Assembly (NCBI RefSeq): GCF_044762745.1
Contig: NZ_JBIWEX010000023.1
Location: forward strand, 1 to 64,000
Direction: 5' to 3'
DNA from: Psychrobacillus sp044762745
GTDB taxonomy: Bacteria; Bacillota; Bacilli; Bacillales_A; Planococcaceae
Length of the DNA stretch: 64,000 nt
Below are positions 44,660 through 53,503 of the stretch, one piece after another. Below the pieces are notes generated by a model. That model had not been told where the DNA came from. It worked only from the letters and a program-made list of their open reading frames with translations, and did not search any database. The first letter of the stretch is position 1; each line of letters opens with the position of its first letter. Made by a program: the position numbers and the translations under genes.

Positions 44660-45946
44660 CTATTGAATCTTTTTCTGATCAGTAGCTATAAAGTCCTTAT
44701 GGCTCGAACTCTCTTTTAATTTCTTTTCATCAAAGATTTTATTTTTTGCAGGAATTAACCCTTTTGGTCTATATAATGCAAATGCTACTAGTAGTACTCC
44801 GAATATAAATTTTTGCATTTTTGCGGGAGATAGAGCTTCTGGAATAGAAATAACGCCACTAAAGGATAGCTGATTTACCCAAGTCGCTAATTCTGTTAAT
44901 ACTTGCAAATTTAAGATGGTTATAACCGCTGCACCAAGAATAACCCCTGGAATACTGCCCATACCACCAAGTACAACCATCACTAAAATGGTAAATGATT
45001 CCAATAGGGTGAAACTTGTAGGATCGATAAAAGCTTGCTTTGCTGCAAATACAACACCCATCATTCCTGAGAACGAAGCACCAAGAGCGAAGGCTAACAA
45101 TTTCGTTTTTACAAGAGGGATACCCATAGCTTGAGCTGCAATTTCATTTTCACGAACCGCTTTCCATGAGCGACCGAGTTTGGAACGTTCCAATCGTAAT
45201 ACCGTAAAAATGGTAAATACTAAGATGACAAGTGTAACGAAATAAAATTGGTTCGGAAAGATGAGTGGAATGCCGAATATTTCAGGAGGCGTTACAGATG
45301 CTATTCCCATTGCACCACCTGTAATATTGACTGGTTTGTCCGCGTTGTTAAATAAAATTCGGATGATTTCTCCAAAACCTAAAGTTACAATCGCTAAGTA
45401 ATCGCCTTTTACCCTAAGTACTGGGATGCCAATAAGAACTCCAACGATGGCAGCGATAACCCCACCAATGATTAAAAATATCCAGAAACTTTCTCCACCG
45501 AGAGGGTAATTTCCAAATGGCATAAAATTTGCAGCTTGTGGTGTAGCAAAAATGCTATATGAATAGGCACCGACTGCGAAGAAAGCAACGAACCCTAAAT
45601 CGAGTAATCCCGCCATTCCGACGACAATATTAAGACCTAATGCCATGGAAACATAAATTCCTACCATTGTAGCTACATCCATATACGATTGGAAAGCTGG
45701 GCCTCCACTCGAAGCAAAAGGTATGAGAATAAATAATAATCCAATAGCGATGATCCATTTTGTTGCATTCTTCAAATTTATATAATGTAGTATTAACAAA
45801 GAAGATAATAATAGTAAAAAGGCGGTGACGGATTTTTGGGAGAAATACAATGCAGCGGATGAAACCGCAACAAAAACAGTAAATAAGATTACTTGCGACC
45901 ATTTATATTGTAAAAATTTCGCTAAAATTTCTTTCAACATAGCCAC
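44660..45946 (-). CDS. livM: Branched-chain amino acid ABC transporter permease (LivM)
   Basis: 428-residue permease with about ten membrane segments. Conserved blocks: GLNIVVGMAGLLDLGFVAFF, GIPVLRVKGDYLAIVTLGFGEI split at about residue 180-200, and VVLGGMGSIPGVILGA near 335. It is longer than a minimal LivM because of an extra hydrophobic N-terminal stretch (about 15-75). The start could be GTG at 45946 or ATG at 45940; GTAGGTGG lies too close to choose firmly. It abuts the livH stop directly. Confidence 0.9.
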   Translation of the reverse strand: MAMLKEILAKFLQYKWSQVILFTVFVAVSSAALYFSQKSVTAFLLLLSSLLILHYINLKNATKWIIAIGLLFILIPFASSGGPAFQSYMDVATMVGIYVSMALGLNIVVGMAGLLDLGFVAFFAVGAYSYSIFATPQAANFMPFGNYPLGGESFWIFLIIGGVIAAIVGVLIGIPVLRVKGDYLAIVTLGFGEIIRILFNNADKPVNITGGAMGIASVTPPEIFGIPLIFPNQFYFVTLVILVFTIFTVLRLERSKLGRSWKAVRENEIAAQAMGIPLVKTKLLAFALGASFSGMMGVVFAAKQAFIDPTSFTLLESFTILVMVVLGGMGSIPGVILGAAVITILNLQVLTELATWVNQLSFSGVISIPEALSPAKMQKFIFGVLLVAFALYRPKGLIPAKNKIFDEKKLKESSSHKDFIATDQKKIQ

Positions 45947-46933
45947 CTACACTTTCTCAGCAGAAGGTTTACCCAATAAACCTTCCGGCTTGAAAATAAG
46001 CACTAATATTAATATCGAAAATGCAAAAACATCTTTATACTCTGCTCCAAAGACGCCACCTGTTAGTAACGATAGATTTGCAGATGCAAACATTTCCATT
46101 AACCCTAGTAGTATTCCACCAAGCATGGCACCTCGTATATTACCGATACCACCTAAAACCGCAGCGATAAATGCCTTCATGCCCAAAATGAATCCGATAA
46201 ATGGATCGATTGTGCCGTATTGAACAGCGAATAATACGCCTGTTGCACCACCTAAAGCCGACCCAATAAAGAAAGTAATAGAAATCGTTTTGTTAACATT
46301 AATAGACATTAGGGATGCCGTGTCACGGTCTAGTGCTACTGCCCGCATTGCTGTTCCCCATTTTGTTCTGTTTATAAAGTAATCTAGAGAAATCATTAAT
46401 ATAAATGCCGTAACTAGTACTATTAGGAAGGAAGTTTTAAAGCTAGCGTCATTAAAAATACTGGATAGGGAAGAGAAACTAATCGTAATTTGATCTCTAA
46501 ACATAGATGGCCCTGTTACAATATAGTTTCCAGAAGATAGTTCGGCGATAAAACGAATGACATCTTGTAAGATAAAAGAAATTCCTATTGCTGTAATAAG
46601 TGGAATAAGCCTTGGAGCATTTCGAAGGGGGCGATATGCCACTCTTTCAATACCCATCCCAAGAAGTCCTGTCAAACAAGCAGTGACAACTAAAACTAAA
46701 ATAAGTACAATAATTTGTGGAACGGAAGATACCCAACCCATTCCCATTAATAAAATAAAGAATGCTGTACCGATAAATGCACCCGTCATAAAAATTTCTC
46801 CGTGTGCAAAATTTATTAGCTGTAATATCCCGTAAACCATTGTATAACCGAGGGCTACAACAGCATACACAGCGCCTAATGCAAGTCCATCAATTAGTAC
46901 CTGAGGTAAACTTTGTAACATTTCTAGAAGCAT
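45947..46933 (-). CDS. livH: Branched-chain amino acid ABC transporter permease (LivH)
   Basis: 328-residue permease with about eight membrane segments. QVLIDGLALGAVYAVVALGY near the N terminus, LINFAHGEIFMTGAF, and AAVLGGIGNIRGAMLGGILL near 265-285 are LivH hallmarks. The ATG at 46933 has GGAGGG six bases upstream; a longer in-frame extension starting at 46993 runs into the intercistronic hairpin and is rejected. Confidence 0.92.
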   Translation of the reverse strand: MLLEMLQSLPQVLIDGLALGAVYAVVALGYTMVYGILQLINFAHGEIFMTGAFIGTAFFILLMGMGWVSSVPQIIVLILVLVVTACLTGLLGMGIERVAYRPLRNAPRLIPLITAIGISFILQDVIRFIAELSSGNYIVTGPSMFRDQITISFSSLSSIFNDASFKTSFLIVLVTAFILMISLDYFINRTKWGTAMRAVALDRDTASLMSINVNKTISITFFIGSALGGATGVLFAVQYGTIDPFIGFILGMKAFIAAVLGGIGNIRGAMLGGILLGLMEMFASANLSLLTGGVFGAEYKDVFAFSILILVLIFKPEGLLGKPSAEKV

Positions 46934-46965
46934 AATAACCCTCCATAATTTTTTTCGGTAAAGAA

Positions 46966-46996
46966 AGAGTGTTGAGAAAAAAAGTCCCAACACTCT
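46966..46996 (-). terminator. Intercistronic hairpin between livJ and livH
   Basis: AGAGTGTTG/CAACACTCT, a nine-base stem, sits just after the binding-protein gene. A T run lies in the loop, not after the stem. It probably stabilises the upstream message or partly terminates, giving more binding protein than permease. Confidence 0.55.
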
Positions 46997-47011
46997 ATCA
47001 AAATCCCTATA

Positions 47012-48202
47012 CTATTTTCCAACTTCGCCTTCTAGAACACCTGGATAACTCGCTTCAGTAAATTTGTATAAATAAATTTTTGCGTTCGTGTTATCGCCTA
47101 TTTCATCAAACGTAACGTTCGTTAATACACCTTCATAGTCCTTCACGGATCGAACAGCTTCTGCAACTTTTTCTTTAGAAGGTAGTTTTCCGTTATTTTC
47201 ATTAATAGCCTTTTCGATAGCATGGAGAATTACGCCCATTGTATCGTAACCATAAACGGAAAAAGCCTCTGCATTTTTATTGAATTTAGCTTTATAATCC
47301 GCTACGAACTTTCGACCTGCTTCAGTTGCTGTACTATCGCCAGCAACAGATGTGATATAGGTGTTTACAACTGCATCACCTGCAATATCAACTAAACCGG
47401 AAGCATCCATGCCATCCCCACCCATAATAGGAACATCAATTCCTTTATCACGAGCTTGTTTGATAATAATTCCACCTTCAGAGTAAATTCCACCAAAATA
47501 AATCAAGTCAGGTTTTTTTGTTAAAACTTGATTAATCACACCATTAAAGTCTTTTTCCCCAACTGTAATTCCTTCATATCCCACAATTTCGGCACCTGCT
47601 TCTTCAGCAGCTACCTTGAATGCATCTGCAATACCTGAGCCATAAGCTGTTTTGTCTTGGATTATAAAGATTTTCTTTGCCCCTAAAGTTTCAATAGCAT
47701 ACTTCGCTCCAGCTGGACCTTGTGCATCATCTCTTCCTACAATTCGGTTGACTGTTTTTAATCCACGATCAGTTACCGTAACAGCAGTAGTTCCTGGCGA
47801 TACCATAGCAACATTGTATTTTTCGTACACTTCAGAAGAAGGGATGGCAACACCAGAATTATAGTGACCAACTATTGCGTAAATCGACTTATCAGCTCCG
47901 ATTATGTTCGCATTGGATACACCTTTTTTGGGATCTGATTGATCATCATAAGATTCAAGCTTTAGTGTATAACCTAGTTCTTTAAACTTTTCTGCCTGTT
48001 CTTCTAATTTCATTTGAGCACCTAGCCGAATGGATTCACCAATGATTGCTGATCCACCTGATAAAGGTGTTTGTGTAGCAATTTTGATGACATTTGATCC
48101 ATTTGCCGATTCATCACCTTTAGATTTAGATGAACAAGCCGCTAACATTCCAATAATCAGCACACCAGTTAAAAGTAAGACAACAGATTTTTTTAATCGC
48201 AT
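47012..48202 (-). CDS. livJ: Branched-chain amino acid ABC transporter binding lipoprotein
   Basis: 396 residues, first gene of the operon. The lipobox ending LAAC puts the lipid anchor at C23. The mature part is a Peripla_BP_6 (Leu/Ile/Val-binding) fold: IKIATQTPLSGGSAIIGESI, the AMVSPGTTAV ligand loop, KIFIIQDKTAYGSGIADAFK and VYGYDTMGVILHAIEKA. GGGGGGGA precedes the ATG. The operon promoter must lie in 48203-48450, which is AT rich; AATTTTAAAATT there is only a weak resemblance to a CodY site. Confidence 0.9.
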   Translation of the reverse strand: MRLKKSVVLLLTGVLIIGMLAACSSKSKGDESANGSNVIKIATQTPLSGGSAIIGESIRLGAQMKLEEQAEKFKELGYTLKLESYDDQSDPKKGVSNANIIGADKSIYAIVGHYNSGVAIPSSEVYEKYNVAMVSPGTTAVTVTDRGLKTVNRIVGRDDAQGPAGAKYAIETLGAKKIFIIQDKTAYGSGIADAFKVAAEEAGAEIVGYEGITVGEKDFNGVINQVLTKKPDLIYFGGIYSEGGIIIKQARDKGIDVPIMGGDGMDASGLVDIAGDAVVNTYITSVAGDSTATEAGRKFVADYKAKFNKNAEAFSVYGYDTMGVILHAIEKAINENNGKLPSKEKVAEAVRSVKDYEGVLTNVTFDEIGDNTNAKIYLYKFTEASYPGVLEGEVGK

Positions 48203-48452
48203 ATTTTCCCCCCCTATTTTTTTAGCACTAGTTTAGCTACTAGATTTAGTATATTAATTTATAATTTTAAAATTACTAAAAAACAGAAAAAATATTAGTT
48301 ATTCTAACATCCTATTGATTTTTAGTTCCTTTGGCATATATATTCCAATTAGTAAATCAAGTGATACCGAGTTCCAATTCGTTAAGTGTACGGATTCATG
48401 AAGAATAAAAACCTCTATATAGAGCAAATTAATCTCTAGGAGGTGATGATCA

Positions 48453-48623
48453 ATGAGTAAAAATAATAATCAGACAATGAATGTTAGAACGCATAATAGT
48501 TTCGAACTTTATAAAAATCCTACAAATAATCCTGACGAGGAATTTGCTGAGGAATTTATTGCAATATCAAAAAACAAAGTAACGAAAGAACTTAATAAAA
48601 ATAAACCTAAAAAAAGGGATTAA
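48453..48623 (+). CDS. Small Asn/Lys-rich protein, unknown
   Basis: 56 codons with a near-consensus AGGAGGTGATGATCA before ATG, which makes translation likely. The peptide begins MSKNNNQTMNVR, has an acidic centre containing PDEEFAEEFIAIS and ends in a lysine-rich tail. Size, composition and lack of cysteines or hydrophobic stretches resemble minor spore proteins, but I recognise no family. A second tiny gene at 49692-49832 (minus) has a near-identical ribosome site and a TREEFAEEH motif. Confidence 0.6.
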   Translation: MSKNNNQTMNVRTHNSFELYKNPTNNPDEEFAEEFIAISKNKVTKELNKNKPKKRD

Positions 48624-48667
48624 ACCAGTACATGAAAGGTGAGTGTATTAATGCTCACCTCTCAGTA

Positions 48668-49450
48668 TTAAATAGTAAATGAAGCGCAGGCAGTGGAAAC
48701 TGGAAAAACCAATACAATAACGATTGAAAGATTATATCAAACAAACAAGATTGTCATTAGTGGGAATCTTCCCGATAAAACGAAAAAGAATGGGTGACTG
48801 TCCAACATCCAACGACACATACATTGACAATGTTTCAAGCAGTTTTAGCAGAAGCAGGAATCGAGTATACAAAAGAAAAAGTATTTCAAGCCGCAACACC
48901 AAATAGTGCTACTTTTTGTAATGAAGCAATCGACGACACTGGAGCAACTGTTAATCCCTTATATGAAACTTAGTAATAATGGCATTGCGGATATTTTAGT
49001 AAAAACAATGGGGAACGTGAAAACGGTAATACAAAGGCCAGATTGAAAGTGATAAAAGAATATGGAAATTCTATTAACTTAAATATGGCAGATTGGCAAT
49101 TTGAAGATGGTTCTGGAATGTCTCATAAAAATAGTGTTTCGAGTTTATGAGTGAGCGAATTGTTATTTAAAGTCCAGGGCGAAGATTGGTTTACTACCTA
49201 TTTTACTAGTTTACTAGAAGCTGCAAATGCGGATCGAATGGTAGGAGGTACTTTAAGAAATCGATTAAACGTTCCACTAACAGCAAGTAAAGTCCATGCA
49301 AAAACAGGTTCATTAACTGGTGTTACACTTAGTGGTTATTTAGAAGCAAGCAGCGGGCAATCGTACATCTTTAGTGTGTTAGTACAAAATAAATCTGGTA
49401 CATCCACAGTAATTGATGAGATTGTGAAAGAAATAGCGGAAGAATTGTAG
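48668..49450 (+). pseudogene. Decayed D-alanyl-D-alanine carboxypeptidase (PBP4/DacB-DacC type, S13)
   Basis: Joining three frames gives a continuous S13-type C-terminal half. It reads EWVTVQHPTTHTLTMFQAVL, then EQLLIPYMKLSNNGIADILV with the S-N-N motif, then NLNMADWQFEDGSGMSHKNS, then ASKVHAKTGSLTGVTLSGYL with the K-T-G motif. Frameshifts lie near 48783, 48920 and 49012, and an in-frame TGA near 49148. The N-terminal half with the catalytic S-x-x-K is missing entirely; upstream sequence is the small gene at 48453. It therefore cannot make an active enzyme. Confidence 0.85.
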
Positions 49451-49597
49451 GGATTTGAGTTACTACTTCTATTGTTCATCATCTAAGGGAAGAGTAACAT
49501 GTTAGCTGACACCGGCACCACGATCAGAGTTATGCAATTGAAAGAATCATAATATGTTTTTTTAGAAGATAGCTTTGTATATATAATAGTAGCAATA

Positions 49598-49662
49598 ACG
49601 CTCAGATAAATCGAATTGGAAAATTATCCATATCCATAAATTCGATTTGTCTGAGCGTGTTT
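49598..49662. terminator. Long hairpin, probably bidirectional terminator
   Basis: ACGCTCAGATAAATCGAATT (49598-49617) pairs with AATTCGATTTGTCTGAGCGT (49639-49658) with one mismatch, followed on the plus strand by GTTTTAA. It lies between the pseudogene and the convergent small gene. Confidence 0.65.
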
Positions 49663-49691
49663 TAATAATGGAGTTCCATCTATTTAATATA

Positions 49692-49832
49692 TTATCTATT
49701 CTGCCCGTTATTTTGTTGTGCGTTATTTCGTTTAGCTTGATTTAAATTATGTTCTTCTGCAAATTCTTCACGCGTGTCTTTTCTTGAATTGGGTTCTTTT
49801 TTCTTAAAGTTTGGTTTATTTTTCTTTGTCAT
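49692..49832 (-). CDS. Small Lys/Asn/Gln-rich protein, unknown
   Basis: 46 codons. CTAGGAGGTGACGATACC precedes the ATG, an excellent ribosome site. The peptide starts MTKKNKPNFKKKEPNSRKD, has TREEFAEEHNLNQAKRNN and ends in an Asn/Gln-rich tail. Hydrophilic and basic, it is like a minor spore or nucleoid-binding protein in composition, but no family is recognised. Confidence 0.6.
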   Translation of the reverse strand: MTKKNKPNFKKKEPNSRKDTREEFAEEHNLNQAKRNNAQQNNGQNR

Positions 49833-49865
49833 GGTATCGTCACCTCCTAGAGTTTAATGTGCTCA

Positions 49866-49930
49866 GTACGGATGGTCTTATTCAAAATGATTAGTTCTTT
49901 GCAATTTTTTAATGAAATTGGGAATGCGTT
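49866..49930. repeat. 65-base direct repeat, copy A
   Basis: The stretch beginning GATGGTCTTATTCAAAATGA recurs at about 53351-53412 (GATGGTCTTATTCAAATTGA) with roughly 85-90% identity by eye. Neither copy is in a convincing gene; the short open frame starting 49857 that contains it has no ribosome site. Confidence 0.6.
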
Positions 49931-50194
49931 CTTAAATTCATTCGCCACTTTTGTTAGATTTCGGTGGTTAGGGCAGACTGGAAAAAAACGAAAAAGTAAA
50001 TACTATCAAAAAATAGATGGAGTCAAATTAAGTAATTGCTTTTAAATATATAGCTATAAATGGAAGCTATATGGAAAGAGAAATCGAGCCCATTACCTTG
50101 CTTTGCGATAAATATTACATATACGACATAATGGTAGCGGATTAAATGTGATAATGTATGTACATGAAATAATTTTGATAAATGAGGGATGATC

Positions 50195-50824
50195 ATGTCA
50201 GTTGTGAACCTGTTAGCTTCTCAACTAAGTCGAAATGATGAAGTACCAAATATTGAGTTGGCACGTGAATTAGTTAATGAAGAAAATCATACAGCAATAG
50301 AAGAAATAATTGAAAACCTATCAAGCAAAGATAAAAAGATTCAATACGATTGTATTAAAGTAGCGTACGAAATTGGACAAGTTAAACCAGAACTCATAAG
50401 TAAGTATGCTCATACTTTTATAAAGTTGCTAAAAAGCCGTAATAATCGTTTGGTCTGGGGCGGGATGACGGCATTAGCAACGATTGCTGAGTTAGCATCA
50501 GAAATCATTATGGCTCATCTTGATACATTAAAAAGTGCCATGAAAATTGGTTCAATTATTACAACTGATAAAGGTGTTCTAACTCTTGCGAAGCTAGCAG
50601 CCGTCAGTAAGGAAAACAATGATGTGATTTTTCCGTTCTTACTCCAACACCTTGAGGATTGCAGAACAAAGGAAATTCCTCAGCACTCGGAAAGCACGCT
50701 TTTAGCCGTAACATATGAAAATAAAGAGGAATTTTTGAATGTGTTACGAAAAAGAGAAAAATACCTAACAGCTCCTCAACTAAAAAGAATCAAAAAGATC
50801 TATAAAATATTAGAAGCAAATTAA
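50195..50824 (+). CDS. HEAT-repeat-like protein
   Basis: 209 residues, all helical. Repeating pairs of amphipathic helices (KKIQYDCIKVAYEIGQVKP, NRLVWGGMTALATIAELASE, TDKGVLTLAKLAAVSKENN) match the HEAT/armadillo pattern of protein-binding scaffolds. No catalytic motif is seen and the partner is unknown. The ATG at 50195 has TGAGGGA at a proper distance; an ATG two codons earlier is too close to it. Single gene followed by a terminator. Confidence 0.68.
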   Translation: MSVVNLLASQLSRNDEVPNIELARELVNEENHTAIEEIIENLSSKDKKIQYDCIKVAYEIGQVKPELISKYAHTFIKLLKSRNNRLVWGGMTALATIAELASEIIMAHLDTLKSAMKIGSIITTDKGVLTLAKLAAVSKENNDVIFPFLLQHLEDCRTKEIPQHSESTLLAVTYENKEEFLNVLRKREKYLTAPQLKRIKKIYKILEAN

Positions 50825-50941
50825 GTATATTTTGAGGTGATAGTAAGAAAGAAAAAAATGCCAAAGTTGTGCCATGCCATTAAAAAATATTGAAAATCGT
50901 GGTGAATAATAAGTAAGTGAGGTTTTAAAATTTACAAAGGT

Positions 50942-50976
50942 GCACCTTATTGAAATTTACTATAAGGTGCTTTTCA
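50942..50976. terminator. Terminator between HEAT and DUF4188 genes
   Basis: GCACCTTAT/ATAAGGTGC (50942-50950, 50962-50970) followed by TTTTC. It serves the HEAT gene and perhaps the convergent DUF4188 gene. Confidence 0.75.
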
Positions 50977-50990
50977 AAATGAAAACAAAG

Positions 50991-51470
50991 CTATTGTGTT
51001 TTAAGTCGTTTACTAGCTGAATTTCGTTCTACAGTAACGGGAATATGGTTCAATGCCTTTCCTAAGCCATAGTGAGGCATATTGGCATAAATAGATTCAT
51101 AATTCCCCTTACTTATTTGAAAAGTTTCATGATAAATTCCAACCGCATCATTGTTACCTACTTTTTGGTTGAAATTTTTCCAAGCCGTAAGATGTTTTTC
51201 ATTTTTAGAATAAGCAAGAAGATATTCAGTTGAACGCCAATATTGGATCATGGTAGTGGTTCGAAGCCCAAAGTAGCTTTCCATCGATAAAAATCCTAGT
51301 TCCTCTTTATGCATATAAAGCTCCTTAATCATCCCAGGCATGGCGTTAAAAACGGGTAACCACTTATGGATTGCAAGTCGCTTGTTCACCCTCATGCCAA
51401 TTATGAAAACGACAATATCCTCCGTATTATCAACCGTGTAACGCCCAGTAAAAATTTGTTTGGCCATCAT
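50991..51470 (-). CDS. DUF4188 domain protein (monooxygenase-like ABM fold)
   Basis: 159 residues that I match to DUF4188. Indicative stretches are FIIGMRVNKRLAIHKWLPVF, GFLSMESYFGLRTTTMIQYW, RSTEYLLAYSKNEKHL and GIYHETFQI, a pattern recalling dimeric alpha/beta-barrel monooxygenases. Actual activity is unknown. The start follows AGGGGGA. It lies eight bases downstream of the PadR regulator on the same strand, so the pair is one operon and DUF4188 is probably the regulated output. Confidence 0.75.
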   Translation of the reverse strand: MMAKQIFTGRYTVDNTEDIVVFIIGMRVNKRLAIHKWLPVFNAMPGMIKELYMHKEELGFLSMESYFGLRTTTMIQYWRSTEYLLAYSKNEKHLTAWKNFNQKVGNNDAVGIYHETFQISKGNYESIYANMPHYGLGKALNHIPVTVERNSASKRLKTQ

Positions 51471-51478
51471 TAATCCCC

Positions 51479-52054
51479 CTAAGAAAGTTTATCAAGAGTA
51501 AAATCGCACCATTCGATTGCAGCTTTTGTGGTTCTTTTTCCATAATCTAATGTAAACAACCAATACATTGAATCCTCACTGTTATCTTTGTAATTGCTAA
51601 TTGCCTGTTCAATAGAAACATAGGTATTATAACGTCCTTCAAGCTCTTGCTTATAATTCTGTAGAAGTAATACCTTACTTTCTCTCGCTTGATAGCGACC
51701 AAAAAATAGTTTAAGTAAAATTTCATTCCGCTCAATTGGTAATTGTTTAATTGGCTGCTCCAACCAACTTTTTAGTACTTCCATTCCTTTTGAAGTAAGC
51801 AAGTACTCATTTTTAACTGGTCTTCCCGGGCTAGATAAAGTACGAACTTCCGCTAATTCCTCTTGGACAATTAGTTTGAGAGTTGGATATATTTGTCCAT
51901 AACTAATTTTCCAAAAATGATTTAAACTTTGATCAATGAACTGCTTAATGTCGTAACCCGATTTACATTCAGTAGTTAATATTCCTAGTATTGCATAGGT
52001 TGTATCGTTATAATTTTTCAGTATTTTCACGCCTATCCAAAAGATATATATCAT
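51479..52054 (-). CDS. PadR-family transcriptional regulator
   Basis: Up to 191 residues. N-terminal winged helix (about 12-95: YAILGILTTECKSGYDIKQ, KISYGQIYPTLKLIVQEELA, GRPVKNEYLLTSKGMEVL) and a C-terminal helical dimerisation domain, typical of PadR-s2 proteins that respond to phenolics or other toxic compounds. The ATG at 52054 lies inside a perfect palindrome and has no ribosome site, so a GTG at 52030 after GGATAGG may be the true start (183 residues). Operon with DUF4188. Confidence 0.88.
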   Translation of the reverse strand: MIYIFWIGVKILKNYNDTTYAILGILTTECKSGYDIKQFIDQSLNHFWKISYGQIYPTLKLIVQEELAEVRTLSSPGRPVKNEYLLTSKGMEVLKSWLEQPIKQLPIERNEILLKLFFGRYQARESKVLLLQNYKQELEGRYNTYVSIEQAISNYKDNSEDSMYWLFTLDYGKRTTKAAIEWCDFTLDKLS

Positions 52055-52064
52055 TTAGATATAT
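52046..52064. promoter_or_regulatory. Probable PadR operator palindrome
   Basis: ATATATC-ATTTA-GATATAT is a perfect seven-base inverted repeat with a five-base spacer, overlapping the 5' end of the padR frame. Placement suits autorepression. The assignment is inference. Confidence 0.6.
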
Positions 52065-52426
52065 GGTAAAGGATGTAAGAGAGGAATGCAAGCGGAATTT
52101 TCTGAATAGGTAAAAATAATGTGGTTTTAGAGGGAAATACAAGACCTCATTTAGATAAGCTGCGGGAACCCTATCATAAGTAAATAGTTCATTTCTTACA
52201 ACTAAATAGGTTTTATCTACAAATAGAAAAGCTGACTTGGCTATATGATATTGATATTGCCTTCGTCAGCTTTTCCGTTGTTAAAACGAAGACTCCATGA
52301 TTCTCCTTTAATAAGAAAATGAAAGATATGATTATCGATGACATTTTGGAAAATATAGATTATAAATTCTGTCCAAATTTAATGTTATATTAATAAAAAA
52401 ATATGATAAAAGAAAGAGGAGCGGTT
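52065..52426. other. Gene-free interval with a dispersed repeat copy
   Basis: About 360 bases. Positions 52138-52183 hold copy 1 of the short repeat with CCTCATTTAGATA...GGGAACC...TATCATAAGTAA. Around 52230-52280 an inverted repeat AAAAGCTGAC/GTCAGCTTTT surrounds GATATTGATATTGCC and may terminate transcription. No coding region is recognised. Confidence 0.5.
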
Positions 52427-53062
52427 ATGAAAAAGGAATGGATTTTACGCTGGTCTTTTTTTATTTTTGGATTAATGGTACTAGCATTTGGCATATCTTT
52501 AACAATTGAAGGAAAACATTTAGGAATTGGACCATGGGATGTTTTTCATTATGGTCTATTCACTAAATTTGGCTTTACTATTGGAATTTGGTCGATAATA
52601 AGTGGATTTTTACTTTTGATGATTGGTTCAATTTTCAATAAGGCATGGCCAAAAATAGGGGCTTTTCTAAATATGTTGTTTCTAGGATTATTTATTGATC
52701 TTTTTAATTTGATTTTACCTAGCATTGATAGTTTAGTAGGAGCAACTATTGCCTTTATCATAGGTGTCGTGTTAATTGGGTACGGTATTGGGTTATATGT
52801 TTCTGCTGATTTTGGAGCAGGTCCTAGAGACAGCTTTATGTTATTAATCGTTGAAAGAACGGGTTGGGGTATTCCGTTGGTTAGAAATGGGATTGAAGTA
52901 CTCGTTTTTCTTCTTGGTTGGATATTAGGGGGGCCTGTTGGAATTGGAACAGTGATTATTGCGTTTGGATTAGGTCCAATTTTAGGATTTTCTATTCCTC
53001 AATGTAAGAAACTGATGGCATTTTTCCTCGGTCAAAAGGATCGCCTGTTAACGCATATGTAG
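52427..53062 (+). CDS. YczE-family integral membrane protein
   Basis: 211 residues with about five or six membrane segments. The motif pair GIGPWDVFHYGL (about 33-44) and ADFGAGPRDSFMLL (about 134-147) marks the YczE/YyaS/YitT-type family; B. subtilis YczE is of similar size and affects antibiotic production by an unknown route. The ATG at 52427 has AGAGGAG seven bases upstream; an earlier in-frame ATG is rejected. No operon partner. Confidence 0.8.
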   Translation: MKKEWILRWSFFIFGLMVLAFGISLTIEGKHLGIGPWDVFHYGLFTKFGFTIGIWSIISGFLLLMIGSIFNKAWPKIGAFLNMLFLGLFIDLFNLILPSIDSLVGATIAFIIGVVLIGYGIGLYVSADFGAGPRDSFMLLIVERTGWGIPLVRNGIEVLVFLLGWILGGPVGIGTVIIAFGLGPILGFSIPQCKKLMAFFLGQKDRLLTHM

Positions 53063-53069
53063 ACAAAAT

Positions 53070-53101
53070 AAATAAATAAATAAATAAATAAACAAACAAA
53101 T
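53070..53101. repeat. AAAT tetranucleotide microsatellite
   Basis: About six tandem AAAT units followed by ACAA/AAAT-type variants, starting a few bases after the yczE stop. Confidence 0.85.
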
Positions 53102-53503
53102 ACGATGTATTGGAGAAACCTCATTTAGATATGCTACGGAGAACCGTATCATAAGTAATTAGACATTATACGTTAATCTCCAAATTTCAAGTGGTGGTAA
53201 ATGGATTAGTGAATTTTTTATAAACGTTTATTAATTATTCATATCTTTTAAAAAAAGGTTATCAAAGCGGCTACTACGCCACTCTGATAACCTTTTCTCA
53301 TTTCTTCATATGTCTAATCTACTCCTCATCCGGAGTAACAAACAACAATATAGATGGTCTTATTCAAATTGATTAGTTCTTTGCAATCCTTTAATGAAAC
53401 TGGAAACCTAAGTAAAAAAGATAAAGAAATGATCGAATATAAGCAATTTTCACTCGGAGGGATGTTAAAGTATTGTATGATTTTCAGAGAGGAGGCTTTA
53501 AAA
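53102..53503. other. Interval with three repeat or hairpin elements
   Basis: Holds copy 2 of the CCTCATTTAGATA repeat (53117-53158). A terminator-like hairpin at 53254-53296 has AAAAGGTTATCA and TGATAACCTTTT arms, related to those at 19719 and 20022. Copy B of the 65-base direct repeat lies at about 53351-53412. No gene is recognised. Confidence 0.6.

Noticed and set aside
48203..48300. CodY-binding site upstream of livJ
   Set aside because: AATTTTAAAATT lacks the central part of the AATTTTCWGAAAATT consensus and could be chance in AT-rich DNA.
49857..50045. 62-codon plus-strand frame
   Set aside because: No ribosome site, and its first part is the 65-base direct repeat shared with 53351; probably not coding.
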